Part shown: piece after piece, positions 12,355-23,045 of the stretch
Position numbering within the stretch: the stretch's first letter is position 1
How the letters are laid out: the number at the start of each line of letters is the position of its first letter
Assembly: GCA_030248225.1 (NCBI GenBank)
Contig: JASANE010025085.1
Span: 1-64,000, forward strand
Direction: 5' to 3'
From: Trileptium ribeirensis
Lineage: Eukaryota; Nematoda; Enoplea; Enoplida; Thoracostomopsidae
Length of the DNA: 64,000 nt
Notes under the pieces: model-generated
Told to the model about the DNA's origin: nothing
The model's input: only the letters and a program-made list of their open reading frames with translations
The model's database searches: none
Program-made: the position numbers and the translations under genes

Positions 12355-12847
12355 ATTGTTCTCACAAATGGAGATATTATCATCACATTTTGCTGTGATC
12401 CTAGCGCACAAATTAAAGTATAACTTCTTAGCGTCAACGCAACTGACACATCCTCCCCTCTGTTCGTCTTTATACACAATCGCGACCCAAAATTGTACAG
12501 TTTAATGCAGCAAATATTGACAAATCGAAGTGGATTAAACGTACATAAATTAGTTTGTTGATTAGTTTTATATCAAAAAATCATTGCATATAATTACAAA
12601 ATGAAATTTAATCAATAAATAATCAATTATTACAAAATTGTTTGTATGAAGTAATCGTAAAGCTCATGAAAATGATATTCGAATCCAATTTGTTTGCTGT
12701 GGACGATTGCAATTTCAATGCACCCAAATGCACTTTCAACGCAATTTCAATTAACCCAATAGTAATTCCAGTACACTCAAAGGCAATTTCAATGCAGTCA
12801 ATTGCAATTTAACTGCAGCCATCTGCAATTTTAAAGTCTTGCAGCAA
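12355..12847. other. GRIP 3' flank and probable 3' UTR
   Basis: This lies downstream (minus-strand sense) of the GRIP stop codon. From 12700 to 12830 there are decayed copies of GCAATTTCAATGCA. No AATAAA is present on the minus strand in this stretch. An ATTAAA variant lies near 12612-12607. The transcript end is not determined. Confidence 0.4.
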
Positions 12848-13060
12848 TCACACTTCGGTATGTCGAATGTCAGCAGTAATCGATCCACCCGGTGTACTTG
12901 TATCGAGCAGTTCATCCACCTCCATATGAGCGTACAATGCTCGTGATGCAACTGTCATTGTTGGATCACGACATACAATTAGATCAACATTATCACCAGC
13001 AGCTGCCAACAATGGAACTGCAAGCATACAGTCAAGCTCTTTGACACTCGTTGAATTTAC
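12848..13060 (-). CDS. Grip: GRIP orthologue, last exon (PDZ7 second half, C-terminus)
   Basis: The acceptor TTTTTCAG at 13063-13061 is followed in phase 0 by 70 codons and TGA (12850-12848). It begins VNSTSVKELDCML, completing the PDZ7 sentence that stops at YDRILQ in the preceding exon, and continues through VPLLAAAGDNVDLIVCR. In GRIP scaffold proteins PDZ7 binds adaptor partners rather than receptor tails. The protein ends HTEV, which fits a class I PDZ ligand (S/T-x-V). The exon is in phase with all upstream exons. Confidence 0.92.
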   Translation of the reverse strand, partial: VNSTSVKELDCMLAVPLLAAAGDNVDLIVCRDPTMTVASRALYAHMEVDELLDTSTPGGSITADIRHTEV

Positions 13061-13390
13061 CTGAAAAAGACTGTTATTTTTTATTGACCCGGTTAGGGAC
13101 ATCTCAAAACGGTGCTTGGTACGGGCGCACACCTTAATTTTTTTGAGGAACGTGAAAAAATTAATCGGGTACCCAATAAAGTTAATTTCAATGACTGGAC
13201 CCTCTTCACATTTGAAGAGCTCGAGACGTCGTTAAACCCGTAGACGGGAGTTGGCTATCTGACAGGAACTTTCTATAAGTGGAGTATTATGGATAATTTC
13301 GGCTGAACGTCACTTCAAGACACACGTTAAACAAATGTCTCCCATCTCCAGTAACAGTTGCAAAAATAGTGGCAAGTACATTTGCCTTCC

Positions 13391-13575
13391 CAAGTAACCC
13401 TGACAATACGTTGTATCGTTAGAAATAAGAACAGTTCAGAGCGGTGGGTTCGGGGGCGGCAGCTCCCGACTTAGGCTTAGTATATGTCTCATATAAGATC
13501 CTAAGCTTAGGCTAATTGTAGGCGTAATATATTGAGACGGCATAGCATGCAGTACACTTTGGCCGGGTTACCTTG
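13391..13575. mobile_element. MITE, family A copy 2 (decayed)
   Basis: It shares with copy 1 the end AAGTAACCCTGA, the core GGGTTCGGGGGCGGCAG, the CTTAGGCTTAG stretch and the other end GGGTTACCTT. It is more decayed and lies in the GRIP intron between the last two exons. Confidence 0.75.
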
Positions 13576-14982
13576 GTCCATTTTCCTAACATAATTAACG
13601 AAATGCGCAACTGAACTAAAACAGTAACATTGAAACTAACTCGTCAGTTCTGGATGTCCGGAAATATCGAGATATTTTAGATGTACAATTCGAATTGGCG
13701 TTCTCAGGTCTCTACTAATTTTGCTCTAACAGATGACCTACTCAATCGACATTCTCTGCAGTACGAAATATTAATTCATTTGCAGCGCGATAGGGCAAAA
13801 TTCCGCGGCCTTAATGTCGTTTGCTACTCCTTCACTTAGGACTGGAAAGGGTGGTATCATGGCACTATGGCTTCAATAAAATTTTGACTTAGTATTGCAC
13901 CTCGATATGTTAATGTGGCCTTTCAAACTCCCGCTCGCCTAGAAATTTATCTATGCTGCATTCGAAACTGTGGTGCTCAGTCCCATCACGCCCCGCACAC
14001 TTTCCTCAGAGCAGGTCGAGATCCTGCGGTTCGATCCGTGACACTCCCAACTCTCGCTCACACTTAAACTAATGTTGAAACCACGCTGACGCACCGACAA
14101 CTGTGAAATGTTAACAAGGATCCCCAACAAATTATCTTTCTTAAACTAGTATTATGCGGCAGCTAATCCAGAAAGCTTATGTTACGGTTTCGATATTTTG
14201 AAATCACTACCTGGTGTTTTTTATTACAAAGAAAAACTGTGTTTTGCGTAACTACAGTGTTTTCAAAATACAGTGGACCTAGTTAAACTATGCACGTTTT
14301 TCGAACAAACAAAATGTATCATCTCAATATAGTAATAATCAATTTGAGGCAATGTACTTCAAGCAGTATTTCTTAAGCGGATCCAGGAATTTTTAATAAG
14401 AGAAGAGCCGCTCTTGCACAACCATTATTCTACTAGGGGGGGCTCGGGCAGCTCAACAGAGGCGTAATACAGACCTCTAGCATTATAACAACTTAGAAAA
14501 CTACACTAAATTCGCTGATGTTGATACGTGTGACACAAGCAAGGGGCCATTCAAATATCGTATGGAGATGGGGATGAATGGGGTAGTTGCGATTCTGTCC
14601 GGCTGTAATTATCGTAAAATTTCTTCTCTGCTGCAGCGGATGGCTAGTTTGACACACCGCCAGCTATGTATCCGCCCTAACGGCAACGTCATTTATTTTT
14701 TAACACAACGGCTTTTGTTGTTTAATATTATAAACCTAAAATATGTTGTATACAAGTGAAGATCGGGTTGTTTGCTGGCAACCAAATATATATGCTGTCA
14801 AATACCATACTACGAATGCATAAGTTTCAATAATGCAATGTCCATTACATAATGGTGATCTCGTTGACGAATGCGCTAGATCCCTATATAAACCATCTAT
14901 ATTCACGCGCTTGCCATGAATACATATGTCAACGACAGAGTAAATGTTGGTGCACGCTTATAAATCTAAAACACTAAATAAA
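13576..14982. other. GRIP intron sequence, nothing recognised
   Basis: Intronic, AT-rich. A GGTTCGATCC at 14028-14037 matches a tRNA B box, but no cloverleaf can be folded around it. An open frame at 14562-14759 (+) has no recognisable domain. Confidence 0.5.
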
Positions 14983-15192
14983 GGCGTGTTCACATTACGT
15001 CCGATCCGAACAGACATGAGTTGACGACTTGTTGAATATAGAGTGTTCACACTGCATCTCATCCGATAGAATAGAAATGCATATACATACACACGGTACA
15101 TGATGGGTGCAAAATTTGGTCGTATTGGAGAGAAATCGGATCGGATGCAACAAATAGGATCAGACGGGGTCGGACGTAATGTGAACAGGACC
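14983..15192. mobile_element. MITE, family B (GGCGTGTTCACATTACGTCC ends)
   Basis: Left end GGCGTGTTCACATTACGTCC and right end GTCGGACGTAATGTGAACAGGACC are inverted. The 210-bp interior is non-coding. The right end lies 14 bases inside the intron from the PDZ7 splice donor (15207). No clear target duplication is visible. Confidence 0.8.
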
Positions 15193-15207
15193 TAAGTGTC
15201 AACAAAC

Positions 15208-16600
15208 CTGCAATATTCGATCGTAAGGCCGAACAGAACCAATAGTATCCGCTGGCCCACCAGCGCGAATTTTGTTAACGTACACGCCACGCTCATAAAC
15301 ACCGTCCGAAACTGAGAATCCAAAATCATTATGCATTCGATCTTTTGCAATTGTAATGCGATGTATTTCCATTGGTACCGGAGGTGCTCCACCGTTTGAC
15401 GTACCAATTGATGTCCGCTGATTAAAAATGGATTCCCCGGCGGTAGGAGTAGTAGGACTTTCGGGAACACGCTTTGCTTCGCTGTGTGTTTGACGTAAAA
15501 GCGGTGACGTTATAAATGGAATGTCGGCAGATGAAAATTGTTGATGTTGCTGTGGCACCCTGGTTTCTATATGAAGTTTTTGCTCATTTTGCGATTGAAA
15601 ACTTGACATATTGTCAGTTCCTGACAAGGAATCGTTGGGACTAACGGTTGCTGCAAACGATACTGACGGGGGTACATGATGTAACGCTGATGTGGCGTCG
15701 TTTACCATCGCTCGTCGGGTTGGGCTCGATACTCTATCATGATCAGAGTATGATTTTGACAAACAACTCTGTAGCGGTTGCACTGACGTCTGCCGATTCC
15801 TAGGCGACAGCGGCGAGCCAGGACCTCTGTACGAGTGCGATGGCGAAGACAGAGAAACAACAGACTGAGGATCGCTCAGGATTTGATGTGGATGACCTGC
15901 ACTGCCATTAGAAGAGCCCATTGTTTGTGTTGGAAAGCTGAACTCAACATGTTTTGGAGTACTAGTTACGACTGCACCACCACCCCCGGAGCCCGATCCA
16001 GTTGAACCACTAGCCGATATGTTCGAATTACTGCCAGCAATAAGTGGCGATAAGCGGTGGTGTTCTGATCCGACAACTCCGACGCTACTAGCATTTGTAA
16101 TTTGACTCTCTCGGCGGGAACTGCTTGCCTCGCTACTGCCAGACGAGCCCGTTCCGCTCGCATGTCCTGGTCTGGGTGCAACTAGCGGTGGCCTTACTGC
16201 GCCACCGATACCAAACGGATGCTTTAATATGGTATTAGTCATCATGATTCCTGAGCTTGAAGAATAAGAAGACGACGGAAATGGATGACAAAACGGACTC
16301 GAACTCGGAAGCGGCGAACACGTTGTCACTGTCGCAGTCATAGCTGTTACGATGACCGATTGCTGGACAGACGGCTGATGTATCCTGGGTGGCGTAGGTG
16401 GAGCAGCTATCGTTGCCGAAGGTCCAGCGATGGTAGGCGACTGATTTATTACTGACGAACACGATGGCACTGTAGCAGATGTAGAGCATGTAGTTGATGA
16501 CGACTCACCACAAGGCACGGTGCCTGACATTATACTTTCTTCAAGTTTCCGAAGCATTTCGGCTTCGCCAACTGTTTCCAACGCTTCTAGTACGCGTAAC
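15208..16600 (-). CDS. Grip: GRIP orthologue exon: serine-rich linker and PDZ7 first half
   Basis: A long exon of 1,393 bp. The acceptor TTATTTCAG (16603-16601) and the phase are fixed by joining to the upstream exon to give W-LRVLEALETVGEAEMLRKLE, a helix conserved in GRIP proteins between PDZ6 and PDZ7. About 350 residues rich in Ser, Pro, Thr and Gly follow, probably disordered and phosphorylatable. Then PDZ7 begins with PVPMEIHRITIAKDR and the binding-loop motif DFGFSVSDG, ending YDRILQ at the donor CAG|GTTTGT. In mammals this linker is where GRIP1 contacts kinesin heavy chain. That role here is an inference. Confidence 0.93.
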
Positions 16601-16603
16601 CTG

Positions 16604-17251
16604 AAATAATTAATGTAAAAAATATAATTAAGAATGCTGCAAACGTCCATGTGAGACATGCCAGTGGGAGGGTGTAATATTGCTGCTTTCAGATCATATA
16701 TTTATAGAAATGTTAACCATACATCAAACTTGATAGATACAGATTGTTTTAATAGAGAAGCTTACAATTAATGCTTAGAATTTGGGGTAATGAAGGTATG
16801 TATAATTATTTTCCACAACTTTTTTATAATGCAATAAAGTTGCATGGAATCCATCTCGCAATTTGGGTTCTTATTTTATACACTTTTGAATTGACCTGTT
16901 TGATTGTGAAGCATCAGCTAAATCGCACATTTAGCTATACTCACAAATCAAAATCACTGATAATATTAATACATACACTTTTAATACACAAATAATAGAT
17001 TTAACCATGGGATACTTCCGTATTCAATAAGCTACGAAAACTGTATTGATACGCAAAAATATGTACACTAAACTAGTATTGTACCATTGGTGTCCAAGGC
17101 CCGTTGGCTCAGGCTGTCCGTGGCTCAAGGAGGACAGGATTAGGACAGGACAGGTAAATAATAAATTTCCTTATGTTCCCAAATTGCTGTTGAATCAATC
17201 TTTTCATGGGAAGGTTTAACTGAAGTGATATACATAAAATGTAAAATCTTC
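16604..17251. other. GRIP intron, nothing recognised
   Basis: AT-rich intron between the linker exons. A 74-codon frame on the + strand (16771-16995) has no motif. Confidence 0.5.
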
Positions 17252-17606
17252 GTATTACCAAGAGTGCATTAGGGAAGAGTGTGACACTTCCCTGCTCTCA
17301 TACGTTAGCCCGTGTTTGATGTCGCGGGCGTTTTCGGCCTGACCCCCCAGTTTCTGGGGAAGGGTAGCTCGGACAACCCAGTTTATTTTTTTGGGGGGGG
17401 GTCGGTCCGGACCCCCAAAAACTAGGGGGGTTGGTTAATAGGCAGCTGCTTATGGACCGACTCCCCCCAAAAAACTTGGGGGGTCCGAGCTACCCCCCAG
17501 AATCTGGGGGGGGGGTTAGGCCGAAAACGCCGTGACATCAAACATTGGCTAACATGTAACTGCAGGGAAGTGTCATACTCTTTCCTAATGCACTCTTGGT
17601 ATTACT
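17252..17606. mobile_element. Long fold-back element with homopolymer G/C blocks
   Basis: The left arm (17252-about 17400) and right arm (about 17455-17606) are inverted copies over roughly 150 bp. They start GTATTACCAAGAGTGCATTA and end TAATGCACTCTTGGTATTAC. The inner arms carry CCCCCCAG/CTGGGGGG runs and the sequence GTTTTCGGCCTGA. The centre is a 50-60 base loop. There is no coding capacity, so this is a MITE or fold-back class DNA element. Confidence 0.85.
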
Positions 17607-18101
17607 GTGCTCTGCCTAACGTGCCTTTTGTCGTCCCGCCCTATAAAAATGACCAGCAATAAAGGATATAGTCACTTCTGTAATCCCTACATGTACAGTC
17701 ATTTGACAAGCTTTATTGACGATTAACATTAACTAATGCCGGCTCCCGCTGTTCAGTGTTTCAAAAATGAGTTTGACTGAATTATGTACGTTCGCATTTG
17801 CGTTGTTACTTATTCGCTGTACGAGATTCTTTAAGAAACCGAGCAACAGCTCATAGGCGTTTTCAAACGCCGCTCTCACCGCGTACAATCAGGGCTTCGA
17901 TCCGTGGCGCCGGATTGCATTCTTCAAACATTGCACGATACAGATATTAATTCTGTTGTTAATGGGTTACAATTAGCAATTTTAGCTGAAAAATGAGTTT
18001 TTTCTACTACATACGTGACAGCGTTTAATAATCGAGGCAATTTTCGCTTGCACAGATTTACAGTGTATGTTTTCTAAGAAGTTTGCAATTACAAAGCTTA
18101 C
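17607..18101. other. GRIP intron, nothing firm
   Basis: It contains a B-box-like CTTCGATCC near 17899-17907 preceded by GCGTTTTCAAACGC (a perfect hairpin). A SINE remnant is possible but not supported by a second box. Confidence 0.4.
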
Positions 18102-18345
18102 CAATCCTGTTGTGCTTGGGACGTATTCGATTGACACGGGCATGTATCACCGCCGCTGACAGCGGGCGGCATTCCTGTTGTGCCTGAGACAGCCGAGCTT
18201 TGATTTGGAGGGTTATATCGAACATAGCCACCGCTACCTCCGTCAGACGAGTCTCCTCCGGCACCGCCACCACTAGACGTGTCGGTTTGTGAGGATGTTC
18301 GCAAATTGCTTAAGCTCTTATGAAGTTGTTGGCTTAGGTCTTCCG
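18102..18345 (-). CDS. Grip: GRIP orthologue exon: linker after PDZ6
   Basis: The acceptor TTTTGTTTCAG at 18348-18346 and donor GATTG|GTAAGC at 18102/18101 define a 244-bp exon (enters in phase 1, leaves in phase 2). It encodes EDLSQQLHKSLSNL, a Gly/Ser-rich stretch (TSSGGGAGGDSSDGG), and ends SQAQQDW, whose Trp codon is completed by the next exon. It holds no folded domain. It belongs to the low-complexity linker joining PDZ6 to PDZ7. Confidence 0.9.
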
Positions 18346-18348
18346 CTG

Positions 18349-18970
18349 AAACAAAATTGAATTTACATCAACAGTCAAATCAAACATAATACGTAAATAT
18401 ATACTTAAACCTAAGCGCCAAGGGTAACGAGATCCCAACTACCATCGAAACTACTTCAAAATATTAAATTAATTTTTTTATAAACTTTTTGTTTATCGAA
18501 AAGATGGAACGTGAGACTTGGGCTAAGAAGGCCAAATATGGACAAAACAAACACCTGGTGAGATCAATGTAATTTTAAATTTTAGGATCAAAAAGGTGGT
18601 TCGTTAATTTTAACATTTTGACATCGATTCGCCAGCCGTTATTGAATTTTATGCATATCTTCCGTCGCATTCACAGTAATTAAATACTGCATGGCCCAAC
18701 TACCGAGATTGTCGATGGTAAAATAACAATGCACTAAAGTCAAATATTAATTTTAGTTGATACCACTCCTTCTGTTTCTTAGACAAACATAAGTTCATTT
18801 AACTAATTGGTAGTTACAGCGTGCCTCGTGGCTTTATGTAAATTTGTTCGGTCATAGTCTGAAAACCCTTAACGTAAAGTTTACCTTTTCCACACAAGCG
18901 GTGTTCTAGGGGAGGCAGAGTCCGAGGTCTCAGAGGGTAAACCTCTATACCCCTGCTTCAGCATGTATGA
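18349..18970. other. GRIP intron, nothing recognised
   Basis: AT-rich, no repeats seen. A short G-rich patch (18905-18960) lies just before the 242-bp repeat array. Confidence 0.45.
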
Positions 18971-19407
18971 TGAATGCACCACCATATTTCTGACTGACGT
19001 GCGGCGCAGTAACATATGATGCTTTGGCATGAAATGAATTCCGATTTGATCTCACGGACACTGCTTCTGACTCATGCGAATCAGTAATTAGGCGATAACT
19101 GTTTTATGAAAACATACACTCCACGAAGAAAATAAAAGATAACAGCCGCTTCTGTATCGGTGGGAGCGTATTCTTTGGCTCAACGCCGTAAAGAAATTAT
19201 TTTTAAATATCAGTGCCTACCGTATTTCTGGCTGTCGTGCGGCGCAGAGCCATATGATGATTTGGAATTAGCTGAATTTCGATTTGATCCCACCGACACT
19301 GCTTGTGACTCAGGTGAATTAATAATTCGGCGATAAGTATATTAAGAAAACGTACACTCCACGAAGAAAATAAAAGATAAAACTACAGCCGCTTCTGTAT
19401 CGATGCG

Positions 19408-20165
19408 CAGGGCCGCCGCTAGCATGTCCGAGGCCCCTCCCAGGAGGTTGCGAGGCCCATATCACATTTCTTAACTAATGTAATCGTTTTCCAATACACT
19501 TACCTTAAGACATTATACTCTTAAAAATTTGCAAAGACCGTGTACCCTTAAATTTGAGAGCTGTTCTTTAAATTAAGATAGTATGCATGGTCATAATTTT
19601 ATAAACAGTCTTTGCAATATTTTAAGGGCATCGTTATAGCCTGCTCCTTTGTATGTTTGCGCTTTGAAGCACCATTTTCGAATACCCGTTGACTCATTTC
19701 ACGAACACATATTTCATATATCAAAATTTAATATTATTATGTCTAAATTATAACAAAATTACTAATACTAATATTTATTTTAACCGTCAAGACTTATCAC
19801 GTAGATAACACCGGAATATAACCATGGGCCTCAAGGCCTCTACTAGTTTATTTCACACCAAATGCTACACATTAGTTGCGTAGACGCTGACCTAAATAAA
19901 TTTTCGTGTATGTCCGTAAAACAGGCGCCCAGTAAAAACTCTAACTTTTAACCACGGAACGGTTAAACTCATGCTCACGATTGGGCTTCTAAACTCTGAG
20001 GTTACCTTTGTATATCGTGTACATTTACTTTGCGAAAGGGGCTTGAAGTTGTGCTGCGGCTCCCAACTTTTTCACCTTTTCAACGCCACCCAGAGGCCAT
20101 GAGATGAGGCCCCTGTAAGGCGCGAGCCCCCCCTAGGGGGGTAGGGGGTACTAACGGCGGCTCTG
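19408..20165. mobile_element. Non-autonomous hAT-like element, 758 bp
   Basis: The ends CAGGGCCGCCGCTAGCA and TACTAACGGCGGCTCTG are imperfect inverted repeats of the CAG...CTG hAT type. The flanking octamers TCGATGCG (19400-19407) and TCGATGGG (20166-20173) are a target-site duplication differing at one base, and 8 bp is the hAT length. The uninterrupted repeat copies (TCGGTGGG at the same place) show the empty site. The interior is AT-rich with no transposase frame. Confidence 0.85.
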
Positions 20166-20398
20166 TCGATGGGAGCGTATTCTTTGGCTCAACGCCGTAA
20201 AAAATTAATTTTAAATATCAGTGCCTACCGTATTTCTGGCTGTCGTGCGGCACAGTGCCATACGATGATTTGGAATTAGCTGAATTTCGATTTGATCCCA
20301 CCGACACTGCTTGTGACTCAGGTGAATTAATAATTCGACGACAAGTATATTAAGAAAACGTACACTCCACGAAGAAAATAAAGGATAAAACGACTGCC

Positions 20399-20641
20399 GC
20401 TTCTGTATCGGTGGGAGCGTATTCTTTGGCTCAATGCCGTAAAGAAATTATTTTTAAATATCAGTGCCTACCGTATTTTTGGCTGTCGTGCTGTGCAGTG
20501 CCATATGATGATTTGGAATTAGCTGAATTTCGATTTGATCCCACCGACACTGCTTGTGACTCAGGTGAATCTTCCAGCGACTCGACGGCTGAATCGATTG
20601 ACTGTACTGGAGTGCCAAGCTTATCAGATGAATCCTATTAA
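20399..20641 (+). pseudogene. Last copy of repeat-borne coding block, SMYD-like (tentative)
   Basis: The frame is open from the preceding unit tail and encodes GAYSLAQCRKEIIFKYQC, LPYFWLSC, and VPYDDLELAEFRFDP, then an acidic serine-rich tail ending PSLSDESY and TAA. Copies at 19157 and 20170 keep the same frame with CRK replaced by RRK. The order Y..R..., Y.C.P, then YDDL loosely recalls the stretch after the SET domain in SMYD4-type proteins, but one expected cysteine is a tyrosine. No SET domain is nearby, so I treat it as a duplicated gene fragment. Confidence 0.35.
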
Positions 20642-20643
20642 GC

Positions 20644-21409
20644 AATGTGACAAAAATATAGATGTTTACTATGGTGCTGTCCTAAATTATATATCATTTA
20701 AGACGGCAATAACCGTAAATATTAACATTTAAGCGAAAGTACACCTGAACAAGATGATCCAGATCGATCAATTGAAAACTTTTATTACAGAAAAACATGT
20801 ATTTCCATTTAATTTTTCGGTAATCAAAAACACAACCAAAACCTGTACCCTGTGTTCGAACAGAATTTTTCTGTTTCTCAGACTGCAGAAAAATAGTTCG
20901 ATAATGGCTTTCAACATGGAATTTGGAAGAAATTTACGTTGAAACAAAATTTAACTTAATTGTGACATCATAAACGAATCGGACCTGGAGATTAGCTGTT
21001 AGTGCATGCCAACGCGAAATCAACTAAGCTCACTTAATTGAAATCGAAAAATTTTGATTTAATGTTCGCAAACACAAAACAGCTTGATTAACAACGGAAA
21101 AATGTGTTTTGAACATTCTTTCGTCAAATTCCCACTCAACAAAAAGCATTACATAACAATTTTAGGTGAACTGACAAAATAAAATAGTTGATATGGTAGA
21201 TTAGCTTCTCTCTAGCATATGCATAAAAACAATATTGTATGCCCTTCTAATAAAACAAAATCTAAATTTTATAGAGATATTAAAAATACCCTAGGGCTAA
21301 GGTACCGAAAATTTTAGTATTGAATAAAAGCGAAATCTTGAAGAAACCATAAAAATTAAAATATTGAAAATCCAACAATAAACATTTGTAATATAAATTA
21401 TGTTGGAAC
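20644..21409. other. GRIP intron, nothing recognised
   Basis: AT-rich intron sequence up to the donor of the next exon. A 62-codon frame (20754-20942, +) has no motif. Confidence 0.5.
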
Positions 21410-21729
21410 CAACCTGTTCAGATAAATGATCACCACCACCAATATGATGTCCATTATGAATATGAGGAACACCATTTGGATGATGATGATGATAAGCAGT
21501 AATCGCTCCGCTGATTCCAGGAAGACCTTTGAAAGCGCTGCTGCCAGCTACCGTACTGCTTCCACCATTGTATGGGCTCACAATATAATCAGATACAGTG
21601 CGACCGATTTTAATTGTAACTGTATCAGATGCTTGTTGGAGCAGTTGGATTGCTTCAGAAACCCGTTTATCAGAGAGTGGTTGGTTGTTGATCGCAAGAA
21701 TTCGATCACCAACGTGGAGCGCACCCGTT
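21410..21729 (-). CDS. Grip: GRIP orthologue exon: PDZ6 second half
   Basis: The acceptor TATTTTCAG (21732-21730) starts the exon in phase 2. Joined to the preceding exon it reads [20 protein letters not shown], then [19 protein letters not shown], the canonical second half of a class PDZ fold (alpha-B helix and last strand). A flexible tail follows with a His-rich run (AYHHHH) and HLSEQV. Phase with the next exon (needs phase 1) favours the donor GTTG|GTTCCA at 21410. A donor four bases earlier (CAG|GTTGGT) would break the frame. Both are weak donors. Confidence 0.9.
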
Positions 21730-21732
21730 CTG

Positions 21733-22827
21733 AAAATACATTAGCATATAGCTACAACTTAGTTCTAATATAATTTAAGACATTTAGACTGCTTTAACTT
21801 TATGTATAATCTCTGTTACAACTGCAGTAAAATTTTTGAAAATACCAAATATGCAACAAGTTGGTAGTTAGACCTTATTTGTGCTTTTGGACATTTCAGG
21901 GTTTAAACGACCTTTCAACTGCGGACACTGTCAACATTCCGTCAAGTAGTATTTAATTAGCTATGTTGCTGCATTTCGACAAAGCCTAAAACACTATGAA
22001 TAATTAATGTGCCTAGTAGAAACAGGTATATTCGTTTTAACACCAGCTTCAACCAAAATATTCAACGAGAAAATAGCAAAACGTCAGTTCAATAAATTAC
22101 ATCTTCTATCCTTCCAATGCAGTAACAGCTGAATATTTCACATCCTGTTGGTTAACCTTTTAGGTTTTTTGACAATGACAGATTCTTTAATCATTTTACA
22201 ATAATATTGTTAATAAAGAGAAATAAATTGGAAAAAATTAGTAGGCTGTTGCGCGTACATAAAATAAAAGTTCTAAAATAATGAAGAGAAACAATTTAAA
22301 AAGTTAATTTATAATTATATAAAAAATTATAGTAAATATATATGTTAAATATGCTTCATGCCGACAATAAATTTTTAATGTTTTAGGAATCATAGATAAC
22401 AAAGTGACGACCATCGGGAAACGATTTTTACAGACTTAATGTCCTGAAACTAATTGAATTCGGAGATGGAGCTTCGTAATCGAAGAATTCTCGATGGACC
22501 GCACTATGGTGAAAAACATGGGCGTCCGTTTATTTTTTCTTTGTAATCAGCACTTCATTATCTCAACGTAAACCGATATGGACATGTGAGGGCTCATATG
22601 AAAGCTACAATACTCTAGATGTGCCTTTTGGAGGTTTTATTCCGATTCGCCTTACCACGTGCCACCACAGGGGGTGAAAGGGGGTACCCAGGGGTACATG
22701 GCTAAAATGGGCCATTTTTTGGGTGAATTTTGATAATTTCGATATCGAAATGTGTCCTAGGAAGCTTTATTTATGGGTATATAAACTGTTTTGGTCGGGT
22801 TCCTATGGGGCATGGCGGACTTTAGCA
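21733..22827. other. GRIP intron, mostly unassigned
   Basis: AT-rich to about 22430. From 22590 to 22790 comes a stretch with GTGCCACCACAGGGGGTG and GGGTACCCAGGGGTAC that looks repeat-derived, leading into the 113-bp duplication. Confidence 0.4.
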
Positions 22828-22830
22828 AAT

Positions 22831-23045
22831 GGGCAAATTTCCAAAATTTTGGTTAAACTTTGTCGAGGTCTAGCTATGTAACCACTCAAGTGATGCGAAC
22901 GAATTTTGGTGTATGGATAAAACTATTACGGTAATGGGCAAATGGGCAAATTCCCAAAATTTTGGTTAAACTTTGTCGAGGTCTAGCTATGTAACCACTC
23001 AAGTGATGCGAACGAATTTTGGTGTATGGATAAAACTATTACGGT
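22831..23045. repeat. 113-bp tandem duplication
   Basis: Two nearly identical copies start GGGCAAATT (22831 and 22944) and run through GTCGAGGTCTAGCTATGTAA to ACTATTACGGTA. Very few differences suggest a recent duplication. Confidence 0.9.

Larger units (their letters stand above)
18971..20643 (+). repeat. 242-bp exon-plus-intron tandem repeat, four copies
   Basis: Copies start near 18971 (decayed, partial), 19145, 19388 and 20396. The third is split by a hAT-like insertion at 19408-20165. Removing that insertion and one 8-bp target copy leaves a spacing of 242-243 bp. Each unit carries a coding-looking block of about 60 codons, a GTGAAT donor-like end, and a roughly 70-bp AT-rich tail ending CCACGAAGAAAATAAA. 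The array lies within a GRIP intron but on the opposite strand. Confidence 0.88.

Noticed and set aside
13965..14040. tRNA gene near GGTTCGATCC
   Set aside because: The B-box match is present but no acceptor stem or anticodon arm can be folded around it.
16771..16995. 74-codon + strand frame in a GRIP intron
   Set aside because: Hydrophobic AT-rich peptide with no splice support or homology pattern.
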